From Gerris lacustris (taxonomy: Eukaryota; Arthropoda; Insecta; Hemiptera; Gerridae), in contig OX578280.1 in assembly GCA_951217055.1 (NCBI GenBank), forward strand, positions 15,539,394 to 15,603,393: 64,000 nucleotides of DNA, written 5' to 3'. A program made the position numbers and the translations under genes. Below, one piece after another: positions 11,341 through 23,260 of this stretch; position 1 is the first letter of the stretch; the number at the start of each line of letters is the position of its first letter. Below the pieces are notes generated by a model that saw only the letters and a list, made by a program, of their open reading frames with translations, made no database searches and had not been told where the DNA came from.

Positions 11341-11920
11341 AATTGATTTTGGTCATTACGTACGGTGAAGAATGGTATCTCTATATGTAAGACAATCCAT
11401 TGTAAACAGAAAATTCTCTATTTTCCAGGAAACGCAAATTACTTGTGTACCTCTTATTCTCCAAGATTTTTTTCCTTTAAACTTTGCATCGTGAACTTTT
11501 TTGCTCTAATTTCCACCCTCTTTTATTGACCAAACTACCATAATCTAACCCTCTAATAGAAGTTTTAGACTGGAATTAGTCCTATTTCTTCTTTTGTCTA
11601 CTCCTCCTCCCTCATGTATCTCACCATGAGCTTTAATTTAGATCTCCTTTTTCTTTGTTAACCTACAGTTCTTAGTTCTCCTTTTTCTTTGTTACCACGA
11701 TTTACACTCATATGTCAGTCTTGGATTTAGGGCGTGAATACCATGTACATTGTTTCAATTTTTTATTAAGAATTGTTAAACTTTTTGTAAGTTTGTTATA
11801 CTTATCATGTTATATGAATTAAAGAAAGGGCATTAACTAGTCCCTATAGACTGATACTATGTTAAAATTGGTGTTATGTTTTATTTATTCAAATTTTTAG
11901 TTGCATTCTTAGTTTTTATT
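11341..11920. other. Intergenic DNA, nothing recognised
   Basis: A short duplicated phrase, TCTCCTTTTTCTTTGTTA, occurs near 11645 and 11675. No gene seen. Confidence 0.4.
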
Positions 11921-11950
11921 CTCTCAAGCCGGGTTTACATGATCCAAATA

Positions 11951-14570
11951 GACTCGGTCCTAGTAACTTTGATCAAATCCTCTTGGTCCTAGTGTTTGTG
12001 GAACTTTGAAGCTTGGTTTACTCGGTCCAAGTAACTTTGATCAAATCCTCTTGGTCCTAGTGTTTGTGGAACTTTGAAGCTTGGTTTACTCGGTCCAAGT
12101 AACTTTGATCAAATCCTCTTGGTCCTAGTGTTTGTGGAACTTTGAAGCTTGGTTTACTCGGTCCAAGTGACTTTGATCAAATCCTCTTGGTCCTAGTGTT
12201 TGTGGAACTTTTAAGCTTGGTTTACTCGGTCCAAGTAACTTTGATCAAATCCTCTTGGTCCTAGTGTTTGTGGAACTTTTAAGCTTGGTTTACTCGGTCC
12301 AAGTAACTTTGATCAAATCCTCTTGGTCCTAGTGTTTGTGGAACTTTGAAGCTTGGTTTACTCGGTCCAAGTAACTTTGATCGAATCCTCTTGGTCCTAG
12401 TGTTTGTGGAACTTTGAAGCTTGGTTTACTCGGTCCAAGTAACTTTGATCAAATCCTCTTGGTCCTAGTGTTTGAGGAACTTTGAAGCTTGGTTTACTCG
12501 GTCCAAGTAACTTTGATCGAATCCTCTTGGTCCTAGTGTTTGTGGAACTTTGAAGCTTGGTTTACTCGGTCCAAGTAACTTTAATCAAATCCTCTTGGTC
12601 CTAGTGTTTGTGGAACTTTGAAGCTTGGTTTACTCGGTCCAAGTAACTTTGATCGAATCCTCTTGGTCCTAGTGTTTTTGTGGAACTTTGAAGCTTGGTT
12701 TACTCGGTCCAAGTAACTTTGATCGAATCCTCTTGGTCCTAGTGTTTGTGGAACTTTGAAGCTTGGTTTACTCGGTCCAAGTAACTTTGATCGAATCCTC
12801 TTGGTCCTAGTGTTTGTGGAACTTTGAAGCTTGGTTTACTCGGTCCAAGTAACTTTGATCGAATCCTCTTGGTCCTAGTGTTTGTGGAACTTTGAAGCTT
12901 GGTTTACTCGGTCCAAGTAACTTTGATCGAATCCTCTTGGTCCTAGTGTTTGTGGAACTTTGAAGCTTGGTTTACTCGGTCCAAGTAACTTTGATCGAAT
13001 CCTCTTGGTCCTAGTGTTTGTGGAACTTTGAAGCTTGGTTTACTCGGTCCAAGTAACTTTGATCAAATCCTCTTGGTCCTAGTGTTTGTGGAACTTTGAA
13101 GCTTGGTTTACTCGGTCCAAGTAACTTTGATCGAATCCTCTTGGTCCTAGTGTTTGTGGAACTTTGAAGCATGGTTTACTCGGTCCAAGTAACTTTGATC
13201 AAATCCTCTTGGTCCTAGTGTCTGTGGAACTTTGAAGCTTGGTTTACACAATCCAAGTATTGAAACATTGATACACTATTAAAGTAGAGGAACTTTGAAG
13301 CTTGGTTTACTCGGTCCAAGTAACTTTGATCAAATCCTCTTGGTCCTAGTGTTTGAGGAACTTTGAAGCTTGGTTTACTCGGTCCAAGTAACTTTGATCG
13401 AATCCTCTTGGTCCTAGTGTTTGTGGAACTTTGAAGCTTGGTTTACTCGGTCCAAGTAACTTTGATCGAATCCTCTTGGTCCTAGTGTTTGTGGAACTTT
13501 GAAGCTTGGTTTACTCGGTCCAAGTAACTTTAATCAAATCCTCTTGGTCCTAGTGTTTGTGGAACTTTGAAGCTTGGTTTACTCGGTCCAAGTAACTTTG
13601 ATCGAATCCTCTTGGTCCTAGTGTTTGTGGAACTTTGAAGCTTGGTTTACTCGGTCCAAGTAACTTTGATCGAATCCTCTTGGTCCTAGTGTTTGTGGAA
13701 CTTTGAAGCTTGGTTTACTCGGTCCAAGTAACTTTGATCGAATCCTCTTGGTCCTAGTGTTTGTGGAACTTTGAAGCTTGGTTTACTCGGTCCAAGTAAC
13801 TTTGATCGAATCCTCTTGGTCCTAGTGTTTGTGGAACTTTGAAGCTTGGTTTACTCGGTCCAAGTAACTTTAATCAAATCCTCTTGGTCCTAGTGTTTGT
13901 GGAACTTTGAAGCTTGGTTTACTCGGTCCAAGTAACTTTGATCGAATCCTCTTGGTCCTAGTGTTTGTGGAACTTTGAAGCTTGGTTTACTCGGTCCAAG
14001 TAACTTTGATCAAATCCTCTTGGTCCTAGTGTTTGTGGAACTTTGAAGCTTGGTTTACTCGGTCCAAGTAACTTTGATCGAATCCTCTTGGTCCTAGTGT
14101 TTGTGGAACTTTGAAGCTTGGTTTACTCGGTCCAAGTAACTTTGATCGAATCCTCTTGGTCCTAGTGTTTGTGGAACTTTGAAGCTTGGTTTACTCGGTC
14201 CAAGTAACTTTGATCAAATCCTCTTGGTCCTAGTGTTTGTGGAACTTTGAAGCTTGGTTTACTCGGTCCAAGTAACTTTGATCGAATCCTCTTGGTCCTA
14301 GTGTTTGTGGAACTTTGAAGCATGGTTTACTCGGTCCAAGTAACTTTGATCAAATCCTCTTGGTCCTAGTGTTTGTGGAACTTTGAAGCTTGGTTTACTC
14401 GGTCCAAGTAACTTTGATCGAATCCTCTTGGTCCTAGTGTTTGTGGAACTTTGAAGCATGGTTTACTCGGTCCAAGTAACTTTGATCAAATCCTCTTGGT
14501 CCTAGTGTCTGTGGAACTTTGAAGCTTGGTTTACACAATCCAAGTATTGAAACATTGATACACTATTAAA
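11951..14570 (+). repeat. 68-bp satellite array, ~38 units
   Basis: The unit is GGTTTACTCGGTCCAAGTAA, then CTTTGATC(A/G)AATCCTC, TTGGTCCTAGTGTTTG, and TGGAACTTTGAAGCTT, repeated head to tail with very few differences. An A/G difference alternates in CTTTGATC(A/G)AATC. The array is broken once at about 13246-13286 by a terminal-type unit containing ACACAATCCAAGTATTGAAA. The same terminal unit closes the array at 14533-14577, 1,287 bp further on. Near-identity of units points to recent expansion or ongoing homogenisation. Confidence 0.97.
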
Positions 14571-14848
14571 GTAGAGGTTAAGATAGTTTGTGTTATTTTT
14601 TTCTCTCTAGAATTTTTCAATTAATTTGTATTTTATTAAGTTTCTACAGTGGTAATAGATAACCTTCTTGAAAACAATACCCGTTACAATCTCACATCTT
14701 TGTCATTTTTTGACTTGTTCTCATAATTTGTCAGGTTGGCGCCATTTTTGTTTTCATCAAAGTCTACTTTGAATCCAAAAAGTTGGGACCCAGTAATATC
14801 AAAGTAGAGTCAAAGCTGACTTGGTCTAAGTATACATTGACCGTTTTT

Positions 14849-15214
14849 GATAAATAATTTTTTTTTTAATTATTATTCCGGGGGGCTTTTACACCCGAAG
14901 ACGCAGGCCCATTGAGCAAACCCGGGTTAGGGACCGAAATCTTCACTCTCCTGTGAAGATATGGTCGTTAACCATGACTCAGCTCCTGGTTGTAATACAA
15001 CCAGGAGTGTCATCGTCATGGTTTCTAGGCTTAAACCTGGTGGTGCCACTCTTTTTTAGGAGCTTCCCATTTGTTTAAACAATGCTGGGTGGACATTGAG
15101 CGGGGAGCCTGGTCCGGGAATCCCAGAGCTGCGGTCACCTTCTGACCCGGCTCGATGCTGCTTAACTTGCCTTATCGCAAGGCAAGCGCTCTAGCGTCCG
15201 AGCCACCCAGGCCC
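14849..15214 (-). mobile_element. tRNA-derived SINE
   Basis: A 366-bp insertion flanked by a 9-bp direct repeat, ACCGTTTTT (14840-14848, 15215-15223). Read on the - strand it starts GGGCCTGGGTGGCTCGGACG, a box-A-like head, and has a box-B-like ATCGAGCCGGGTC further on. It ends in an A-rich tail (the T-run at 14859-14868). A Pol III head, A-tail and target duplication define a SINE. It split the right end of element X; removing it restores the match to the other copy. Confidence 0.8.
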
Positions 15215-15240
15215 ACCGTTTTTCTCCTGGGACTTTATAT

Positions 15241-15968
15241 AAACTTAATTTAGTTCATTTTTATTTTATTTTGTTTTTTTATTAGGTACCTGAAATTAAC
15301 TTCAATTGTCTAACTATAGGTTTATCTCTGATTTTTTTTATTTTGTGAGATCACAATCCACTCATTTTATTTCTGGTTAGAATTTATTTTAAATGTACTC
15401 ATTATTTATGTACCCAGTATAAAATGCGCACTCGTAACAATTTTTGGTAATTTGCTGTAATAATGCTTTATGTGTGACATAGAATTGAGATTTATTTATC
15501 TCTCTATGTAAGTGAACTAATATTAACTTATAAATCAAATTTTAAGCTCACCGTTAGTGCCTCATATATAATTATTTTATATTTTTTAATTTTTAAATAA
15601 ACATTTTAATAATAAATCATTGTTATTTGATAATAATCTGTTAAAGCTCCATTGTTTTGGAATAACTTATTTATTTTCTTAATGGTTATTTTAATTTCTA
15701 GCCTATATTTATAATTATGTTTTTATTTATTGTAATAAGAAAAAAATTATTGTACAATATAGAAATAAAAGAGTAAAAGAAATGCACAAAGCAGTATAAA
15801 AACTCATAACTAACATATACATTATACTAAACACAATTCCAAGTTTTAGCCTTTTGGCCTTGTTAATAGAATTCATAAATAAGTGTTGGGATACATTTTT
15901 GTTGTATGGTAAAATTAAAGTTTTGTTTGTAGCAAAAAAAGTTTCACTCAAAAAAATCAGTTTTTATT
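15241..15968. other. AT-rich intergenic DNA
   Basis: No gene seen. The - strand open frame at 15727-15951 is AT-driven and has no domain. Confidence 0.5.
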
Positions 15969-15976
15969 TTTTTAAG

Positions 15977-16201
15977 GGTACTTCTTTAGATTGTTACTCC
16001 TCTATGATTTAGTAGAATATAAACGACTTTGACTAAATAACTTTTAAGGCAAACTTTGGAACAAAGGAATATCAAACTTCTGTTTTTATAGGGGGAGTAA
16101 TAGTCTAAAGAAGAAAATTGTGTACACCTTCTTTAGATTGTTACTCCTGTCTGTTTTTTTTTTTTTTTTTTAGAAGGGGAGTTAAAATCTAAAGAAGTGC
16201 C
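15977..16201. mobile_element. M1 MITE, copy 2
   Basis: A 225-bp copy flanked by a perfect 8-bp duplication, TTTTTAAG (15969-15976, 16202-16209). The ends are GGTACTTCTTTAGATTG and its complement. It has two internal inverted copies of the end motif and a poly-T stretch in the right inner loop. Confidence 0.9.
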
Positions 16202-16225
16202 TTTTTAAGGCCTAGTACAGTCTTA

Positions 16226-16507
16226 AGCCTTGTCCACACTAGTAGACATGTTGTGCGATTTTGGTCTCAGAGACAATGTCTAGTGATTTGTCTATAGACA
16301 TCGGCTAGACAAACGGTGTCTACGGTCTTGTTGCTAGACCAAAAATCCCATGTCTATAGTTTTCCTATCTAAATGGTAGACACAGTGCAACATTAGGCAT
16401 GTTGCACAATGTGTCTACAAGTGTGGACGCTAGACCTAGACAATAGACAGTCTCAGAAGATGTCTATAGACAAGTTGCGCAACGTGTCTACTGGTGTGGA
16501 CTAGGCT
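16226..16507. mobile_element. TTA-flanked MITE (PIF/Harbinger-like)
   Basis: A 282-bp element between TTA trinucleotides (16223-16225, 16508-16510). The ends are AGCCTTGTCCACACTAGTAG and the complement of CTACTGGTGTGGACTAGGCT. The interior repeats the words GTAGACA and GTCTATAGACA. A TTA duplication is typical of PIF/Harbinger (TWA target). The superfamily call is inference. Confidence 0.75.
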
Positions 16508-16699
16508 TTAGATCAAAAATAAAATTATACATTTTGTGCTGTATTTGGTATTTTAGACTATTTTTGAGTTGCTTGCTACTGGTTGAAATTGGTAATGTTT
16601 TAGATAAATTCTTCAAGTTTGTGATGTAAATCTGCCAATTAGTGTGGCCCATAGCTTCCCACGTTTAGTAGATCATAAAAAAAGAAATTTTATGATCTA

Positions 16700-17000
16700 T
16701 TATCAAAATTTCATTAAAATCGAACATGGATCGATAAACAGATCAGCAGTCAGACGCGGGATTGCAAATGTTCCCTGATGTCTGAAACAGATTCCTGTCT
16801 TGGAATTTTTGAAATCGCAGACATAAAGAAATGTTCCTTTTTCAGAACAATCACCTAGCTTCCTCTTTACCCAATAAGCAAAATTATATCTATTTTTGAC
16901 ATCTCCATTGAAAACTGGGACATTTTGGAGTCCTGAAATGTTTTTTTCTGGGAGTTTAAGTCCAAATCTGGGACAATCCCAGAAAACCAGGACGCCTGGC
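16700..17000 (-). repeat. Dispersed repeat R3, copy 1
   Basis: Its reverse complement matches 22890-23045 in order (AAATCTGTTTCAGACATCAGGGAA-type stretch, TTTTAATGAAATTT). The adjoining part, near GGACAATCCCAGAAAACCAG, looks like a separate TE end. The - strand open frame at 16703-17002 is inside the repeat. Confidence 0.6.
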
Positions 17001-18480
17001 AATCATCTTTGAATGTTAAATAAAAATATAAAAAAAAGCAATAAATCTAAATCCTGCCCTTCAGAATGAAACCTATCTTATTACACTGATTACGGACTGT
17101 TTACAGGGAATTACGGAATTACTAATGCGAATATTAGAAAGATGCCTAATAGGAATATCAACTATGATCTTTGAGCTTAACATGCGTAATAAAAATTCAG
17201 TGTGGCATGCTCGGTTATATTTTGTGAAAAATTTGTAAGTATGATCTGGTAATGTCACGGTAGCGTGTACAAGTCAAAAACTTTGCTTTTTATTCGTCTA
17301 AATGGTTTAGTTACACCTATACCAGTTTTCAGAAGGCAAAATGTAGGTTTTAGTGACTTATGACTCGATAGTGCTCTTGATTATTTATAATCTTTATGGG
17401 GCACTCATTTCAATGTTTTATTCCATAATTAATAATTATTTAGTCCTATTACAGTTATTAATAAAATACCTGTTATTAAATATTAATAACTGTCAATTTA
17501 AATCCTACATCCTGGGAAGTTCTAAAGAAAATTACATTGGGTTTAAACTATAAATATTTACCTACACAAACACTGTATTCTTTGAAAGATTTCAATTTTT
17601 TTTTTTTTTATGGACTTCCTTATTTACAAAACAGCATTAATTTTATTGATAAAGTTATTTATGTTATGTTTATTACTTTTTTATACAATTTATTTTGAAA
17701 ATAATAATTTTTGTTACTCTGTGAAGTACAGTTGTGACGATCTTAACTAATTTAAATTTTTTACAACTCTTGTCATACATTTTTAAACAACTTGAAAAAT
17801 TACATAATTAGAAATACTTAACTAATAAACGCTGTTATTTAATGTTTTACACTGATAAATATTAAAGAGTAGAATATCCTATTAGAAACATTTACTAGTC
17901 AATAATATAAACACAAAAAAAATCTTTGCAATAATTACTTTTTATACATTTTTATAAATATTTTATTGTTAAACAGTCATATTAATATACTTGTCATTTA
18001 TGATCCAATTTAAAAGGTTTTACAATTGAGTGTATTATTTGCCTTTTTAAAAAAAAAAAATATATATATATATAAATCAAAACAAAACTTGTTACTAAAG
18101 AAAGATCTAAAATATATTTTATTGTTTTTTTTTTTATAATTAATTGTATACATTTATTTACTTTTTTATTATAAATAAATTTAATCTGTAAATAATGTAA
18201 CAAAAGAAATATATATTATTACTTACAAATATTTGGTAAATACTTAATTATTATAAGAACCTAAACTTGTATCACATATTGATTCTCTTGATAAAAACAA
18301 GAAATGTAGCTAGAAAAATCCACATCTTCCAATTGCTCCCATTTCTATCTAAATTTCACAGTTTTATCTCCAATTTAGGCCTTACTTTTGCCTATTTTTA
18401 TTATGGACTGTGTGTTCCCCAGGGTTAAAAGAGAAAGCATGGGATTTTAATAATAAATTGGACAAATAGGGCAATTTTAC
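17001..18480. other. AT-rich intergenic DNA
   Basis: No gene or identifiable mobile element seen. The short open frames here are low-complexity. Confidence 0.5.
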
Positions 18481-18487
18481 AAATAAT

Positions 18488-19150
18488 AATAAATTGGCCA
18501 AGACCGTGCTTCCATCACACACAAAGACAATTTAACAAATAGGACAAGTTCATTAACCAGCTTAATCTGCCCAGCCATATCAAGATGGTGCCCATTAAAA
18601 AGTTTATTTCCGCTCCAACTTTTGAACCATTTATTATAATGACGTGAAACAAACACCTTCATATCCAGTGAAACTATTTTGAAGGGTCTATCCCAATCCT
18701 TTCATATGATAATATTTTTTTTTGGGGGGGGGGGGGGAGGACATTTTTTTCTTAGATAGGTATGCAAAGTATGATTTTTTTTTTTTTGATAAAGAATAAC
18801 TGTTTTTTTTTTCGTTTTTTTTTATTTGTTTAAAAAATAGAGGAGACATGAAAACGTAATTTTTAAGGACAAATGGCGCTAAGTTGAATTGGTACCAAAA
18901 CAAATCTAAATATATATTTTTGTACTTCTCCTTCATTTAACACCCCACATGATACATTTTCCTTAAAAAAAAATCAATTCCTTAAACTTCAACCCCTAAT
19001 TTTTATATGGATGATTTTTTTTGGAGATTCCCTATCCTTTTCCTGTGTTTGGGTTATTACACATAACATAACTGCAAAGTTTCAAATGTTTGTGTTGGGT
19101 ACTTTCAGAGACTTTGTATGAGGTGCGTCACAGACAGACAAGTGCAGGAA
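18488..19150. repeat. Dispersed repeat R1, copy 2
   Basis: Colinear with 5320-6190: GGCCAAG start, TTAACCAGCTTAATCTGCCC, GAACCATTTATTATAATGAC, a G-run, then GATTTTTTTTGG. It ends in a GACAGACAGAC stretch. Confidence 0.65.
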
Positions 19151-19202
19151 TGTATAAGGGTTCTCGTTTTTGACTACAGACCCTAAAAAAAAGTTTTATA
19201 TA

Positions 19203-20148
19203 CCGTATTGCTTCGAACGTAAGACGCACTTTTTTTGTTTTTGCATCGTGAAAATCAGGATACTTCTTATTTTCGAAGTGCATCTTACAATCAATGTATT
19301 CAAGTGTAAAATATCTAACAACCTTATATCTACAAAATTCTCTTCCAAGAGTACCACTGAGATTTTTCCCCCCTGCTTCAACTGCACATGGGTCATTAGT
19401 GGTATAAACAATTTATTATATTTTCCTGTTACTTTACTTTTATAATAATTTGTTTCCACTTTGATAGTATAATTCCTAATTTCTTTCCCCTGTCTTCAGA
19501 TTAAGAAATATATGCCAACATATTCTAGGGTTGATCTCAGACCTTCAGTTGATGAGAACAGAACTGGAAGAGGCCCATTTATGTTAAACCTCAGTCTTGC
19601 CGACCGGAGCACAGGTCATTCAGTAATTAAGTGTTGAATTGTGACATCTGCTTCGCTGCATTTAATGATATTTGCTTCACCACTGAGATCTTGTTTTTAC
19701 TTTTTATTTCCAATTCTCTGAAGGCAGGATTGTCGAGCCCTCCAATATCATCAATTTTCAGGAATTTTAAAGTGTATAATTTCTGATGAGATTTTGGGTG
19801 AAAGGTGGAGATTCCGTTGTACGTATTTATTTCTTGCTAGCTTTAAAAATTTGATTTTCAAAATCTGACCTTGCTATTTCTCTGCCAGCATGGTGTTTGT
19901 CTTACATCTAAAAAAATATTTAAATGCGCCTCACATCAATAAAGATTTAATATTCCAAAAATATCCATGGTAGAATTCCTAAATTTAATGTCGAACAATT
20001 TGTTTTAAAAGAGAACAGGAAATGAAAGATTTTCCCTTTGGAACAGCGTACATCTTATATTTGACGCAATAACTTTTTTCCAAATTTTTGGTTAGAAAAT
20101 TGGGATTTGTATTATATTGGAGGGCTTCCTATAATCAATGCAATACGG
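19203..20148. mobile_element. pogo/Tigger-like element, TA-flanked
   Basis: A 946-bp element between TA dinucleotides. The left end is CCGTATTGCTTCGAACGTAA and the right end is the complement ending GCAATACGG. Inner repeats (AAGTGCATCTTACAATC) mirror the ends. It resembles the element at 53735-54621. No intact transposase; the overlapping open frames at 19170-19459 are shadows. Confidence 0.7.
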
Positions 20149-20247
20149 TAAGTATTAACACCTTTTAAACACCCTGAAAACATGTTGACTATTTCCAGCT
20201 AGCTCTTGAGTGGCTCTGACTAACTTTCAGCACTTAAAAATCATTTA

Positions 20248-21068
20248 AGGCGGAAATAAACATGCTAGTTACTCGCACAAAAACATATAAGTAGCTCGTA
20301 GAGGAGAGCTACTGGCATGTGTATACATCAAATAGCATGCCAGTGAAAAGCATGCGAGTAAATCGCATGAGGTTTGATTTTTGTCTTGCCAGTGGCACAA
20401 GTCGAGGGAAGGGGGAACTGATAAGGCACGTGTAAACAGGCCTGCCAGCGCAAGGTTGCTAGTAGCTAGCACGAGTCTCCCTCAACCCATCAGTCTTCAG
20501 TTGCGTTCCTTCCTTTCACGGGTATCTGGAAACAACTCATCAACTTTCTCCGGAAGCATTCCCAATTGATTCCTAAAACCATTAACGTCCCCGAACCGCA
20601 TTTCATTTAGTAGGCACTGACTCACACCATGTACCTAATTCCCTTCTAGCTATCCAATCTTTTACCCACATTCTTCATGTCTTTTTAATATTTTTCAAAT
20701 GTTTTAAAAAAAAACAGTTCTTTGCAAGTAAAAGAACAATCTGGTTAATTTCATTCCACACCGATACATTCATAATGTAAATTGAAACAATTAATAAAAC
20801 TATCAAAAATTAATTAAATCAAATACATTTATTTCATAATTTATTCCGACTAATAGAAGGCAAGAAATATGTGCCTGTTTCAAAACTAGAACTGTGACTG
20901 GAATGTGTATTTGCCTTGTGCTAATAGCTTGCTTAAGACCGATTATCCGGATGATACTAGCATGCTGTATCACTGGCAAATGTACACAGCATCTGCAGCA
21001 TGCCAGCTACTGACGTGCTAGTAACTCGCCACTGGCATGCTTTTTTACTAGCATGTGTATTTCCGCCT
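20248..21068. mobile_element. TTA-flanked MITE (PIF/Harbinger-like)
   Basis: An 821-bp element between TTA copies (20245-20247, 21069-21071). The ends are AGGCGGAAATAAACATGCTA and the complement of TAGCATGTGTATTTCCGCCT. Words such as CATGCTAG, ACTGGCATGC and GTAACTCGC recur in both orientations near the ends. The open frames at 20269-20569 fall inside and carry no known domain. Confidence 0.8.
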
Positions 21069-21071
21069 TTA

Positions 21072-22090
21072 CTGTATTTACAACTCCTCTATGGAAAGAT
21101 CAGCTCCATCTATTATGGAAATGCTACCATATATACAGTAATGCTCATTGTTTTTTGAAATCTTGAGACCTGCTCTATCATGCTTGCTGTTTTATGTTCC
21201 TATAGCTAGAGAATTAATTATTAATAACTTGACTTTTTAACCAGTAAAAAATATAATAAGTTTAAATGCACCTTTCATATACCAACAGACAAGATATCTG
21301 CTTAAACACTCAATTCCCCGTTTTTTCCCCAAAACTTACTTCTATGCCCTATATTATAAATCAAGAAATGTATTTCACTGCAAGTAAAACTTTCGTTTTA
21401 TTACTATGTATCAATAAAATATATATTTAATTTAGTACCTTCTTTTTAAGAGTTAATAAGTTGAATAAAGTTTAATTAATTTATTTAGTAATAATTAATT
21501 ATTTAGAAATATTTACTAGTTTTATTTTTTGAGCAAAAGTGGTTAAAACACTCCTTTGCATTTTGGTTATTTGAAAAACAGCATTTATTTTAATTAATCA
21601 CTATATTATTTTTTAATTGAAATTGTTATATTATAAATTTTTATATCAATCTAATTTAAAATAGACTTATAAAAAATATTGGGCACAACCTACAAAAGTG
21701 AGGCCATTGTGACAGCATTTCAGATTTGTAGTACTAGGAATACAAGAAGTGGTAGGAGCTCACACTTGGGTTCCCATAGGAGCCACAATGCTTTCAAGGG
21801 TATCCCCTGAGAGATATGTACTTCAAACTACCTCCTGCTACTTACTGTATACCTGATACAAGTCTCAGCTTATTTTGACTTTTCTCCTTGATCTTCTCCT
21901 TAATAAGGGTCTTTTTTAGAGGCTTCTTTTTACATGGTGGTTCCTAGTGAACATTATTATTAAGTAAAAAATTAGATATCAGGTGGCTCTTGCATGGAGT
22001 TACTAAGAAAAAAAAAGCCATCTGAACACCCTGGGTTTGAAGGACTACTTTATAAGATTGATAATCCTCAATTAATTATTATTAATAAAG
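21072..22090. other. AT-rich intergenic DNA
   Basis: No gene seen. 21690-21900 is less AT-rich, but no frame or motif is recognisable. Confidence 0.4.
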
Positions 22091-22099
22091 TAGATCACG

Positions 22100-22762
22100 A
22101 TTACATGAGCTCTGATAATTTGAGTTTCCAATAATCTGACTCAAACGAGAGTTTATGGAAACAAGGAGGGGGAGCGGCTTCCGTTAATTAAACACAATTA
22201 GGACAGAACAGTGTTAGTAAAGATGGTTCCATATGATTTCATGGAATTCCTTTCCGGTCTGGGCAACTGTGTTTACACAACAATTACAATTGTACTGTCT
22301 GGACAAAGCGGTATAATCTCTTAAGTGTATGAATCAAGCAAAATTGTACCATCAAGCGATTCTCGACTGTATTTGCAGATTAAACATTTCTTCTTCTTCA
22401 GATCAAAATCAAATCTTAAACCGAAAGCTTCGTGTAACATTCTTATACTGAGTCAACGAAAACATATCAAACTTTCGTTAGCTGTGAAATTAGATGTGTT
22501 GTTGCTTATAGATAAAGGGGAGTCACTAAAAACAATTGTACGGAAGTTAGGAATGTAAATCCGTGTGTGATTGGAAACAGAATAGGTTGAAATTATTTTA
22601 TAACCTAATAATATGAATGTAAGTATTATTTTTCAATAAATAGTTAAAAAAGTAGAATTCCAAATTCATATTTTTCATACATTTTCAATAATCTGAGTTT
22701 GTTGATAATCTGAGTTAGTGCTGGTCCCATCCAACTTGGATTATTGAGACTCTAGTGCAGTA
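22100..22762 (+). pseudogene. Tigger/jerky-type transposase relic
   Basis: The frame from about 22455 to 22558 reads SQRKHIKLSLAVKLDVLLL followed by a D-K-G-E-S-L stretch, and then hits a stop. This is the N-terminal CENP-B-like helix-turn-helix of Tigger transposases. A few more codons of the same domain follow after the stop. The right end (complement CTGCACTAGAGTCTCAATAA, ending near 22762) fits a pogo/Tigger inverted repeat. It is heavily deleted; no DDE core remains. Confidence 0.6.
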
Positions 22763-22839
22763 AAATGCTAGCAAAAAATTCCCATTATGGACCTCAATAC
22801 ATATTTATCTAAATTACTTCAATTTTACATATTTATTGC

Positions 22840-23260
22840 TTCCGAGCTTACCGAAGGTAACGGAAGCTATGTGATAGTTTCGAAGAACGAAAATATTTTA
22901 GGTCTCCGATTTCAAAAATTCCAAGATAAAAATCTGTTTCAGACATCAGGGAACATTTTTGGTTCCGTGTCTGTCTGTCGTTCGATTTTTGCGAACCAAC
23001 ATATCTTAAAAACTACATGTCTGATTTTAATGAAATTTAGATGGTAGGTCATAATTAGCTCATTGTTGGTCCCATATAAGTTTCAACCTTCTACGCTTGT
23101 TTCTCTTCCACATGCGCACAAACATACATCTATTTACACCTATAGCTTCAAAAGTACTTATCTGATTTGTATGAAACTTTTACAGTTTATCGAAAGTAAC
23201 CCACAGATATCTCAAGATTAATTTGAACCGTCTGCGCTCTTTAACTTTTGCTAAATTGAT
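22840..23260 (+). repeat. Dispersed repeat R3, copy 2
   Basis: It starts near GAGCTTACCGAAGGTAACGG and contains GTGTCTGTCTGTCGTTCG and TTTTAATGAAATTTAGATGG. Part matches 16700-17000 in reverse. The open frame at 22787-23047 is part of this repeat, not a gene. Confidence 0.6.

Larger units (their letters stand above)
11925..15240 (+). mobile_element. Element X, copy 1 (satellite-expanded)
   Basis: A non-autonomous element of unknown class, recognised by colinearity with 45374-47080 in the opposite orientation. The order is left end (AAGCCGGGTTTACATGATCC), 68-bp unit region, AAGTAGAGGTTAAGATAG, a linker with CTTTGTCATTTTT and ATAATTTGTCA, then TCAAAGCTGACTTGGTC, AAGTATAC and CTCCTGGGACTTTA at the right end. 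Here the 68-bp unit is amplified about 38-fold and a SINE interrupts the right end at 14849-15214. The two ends are weakly inverted. No transposase was seen. Confidence 0.75.

Noticed and set aside
11951..14570. CRISPR-like repeat array
   Set aside because: Units are contiguous with no spacers and the DNA is animal genomic DNA; it is a satellite.
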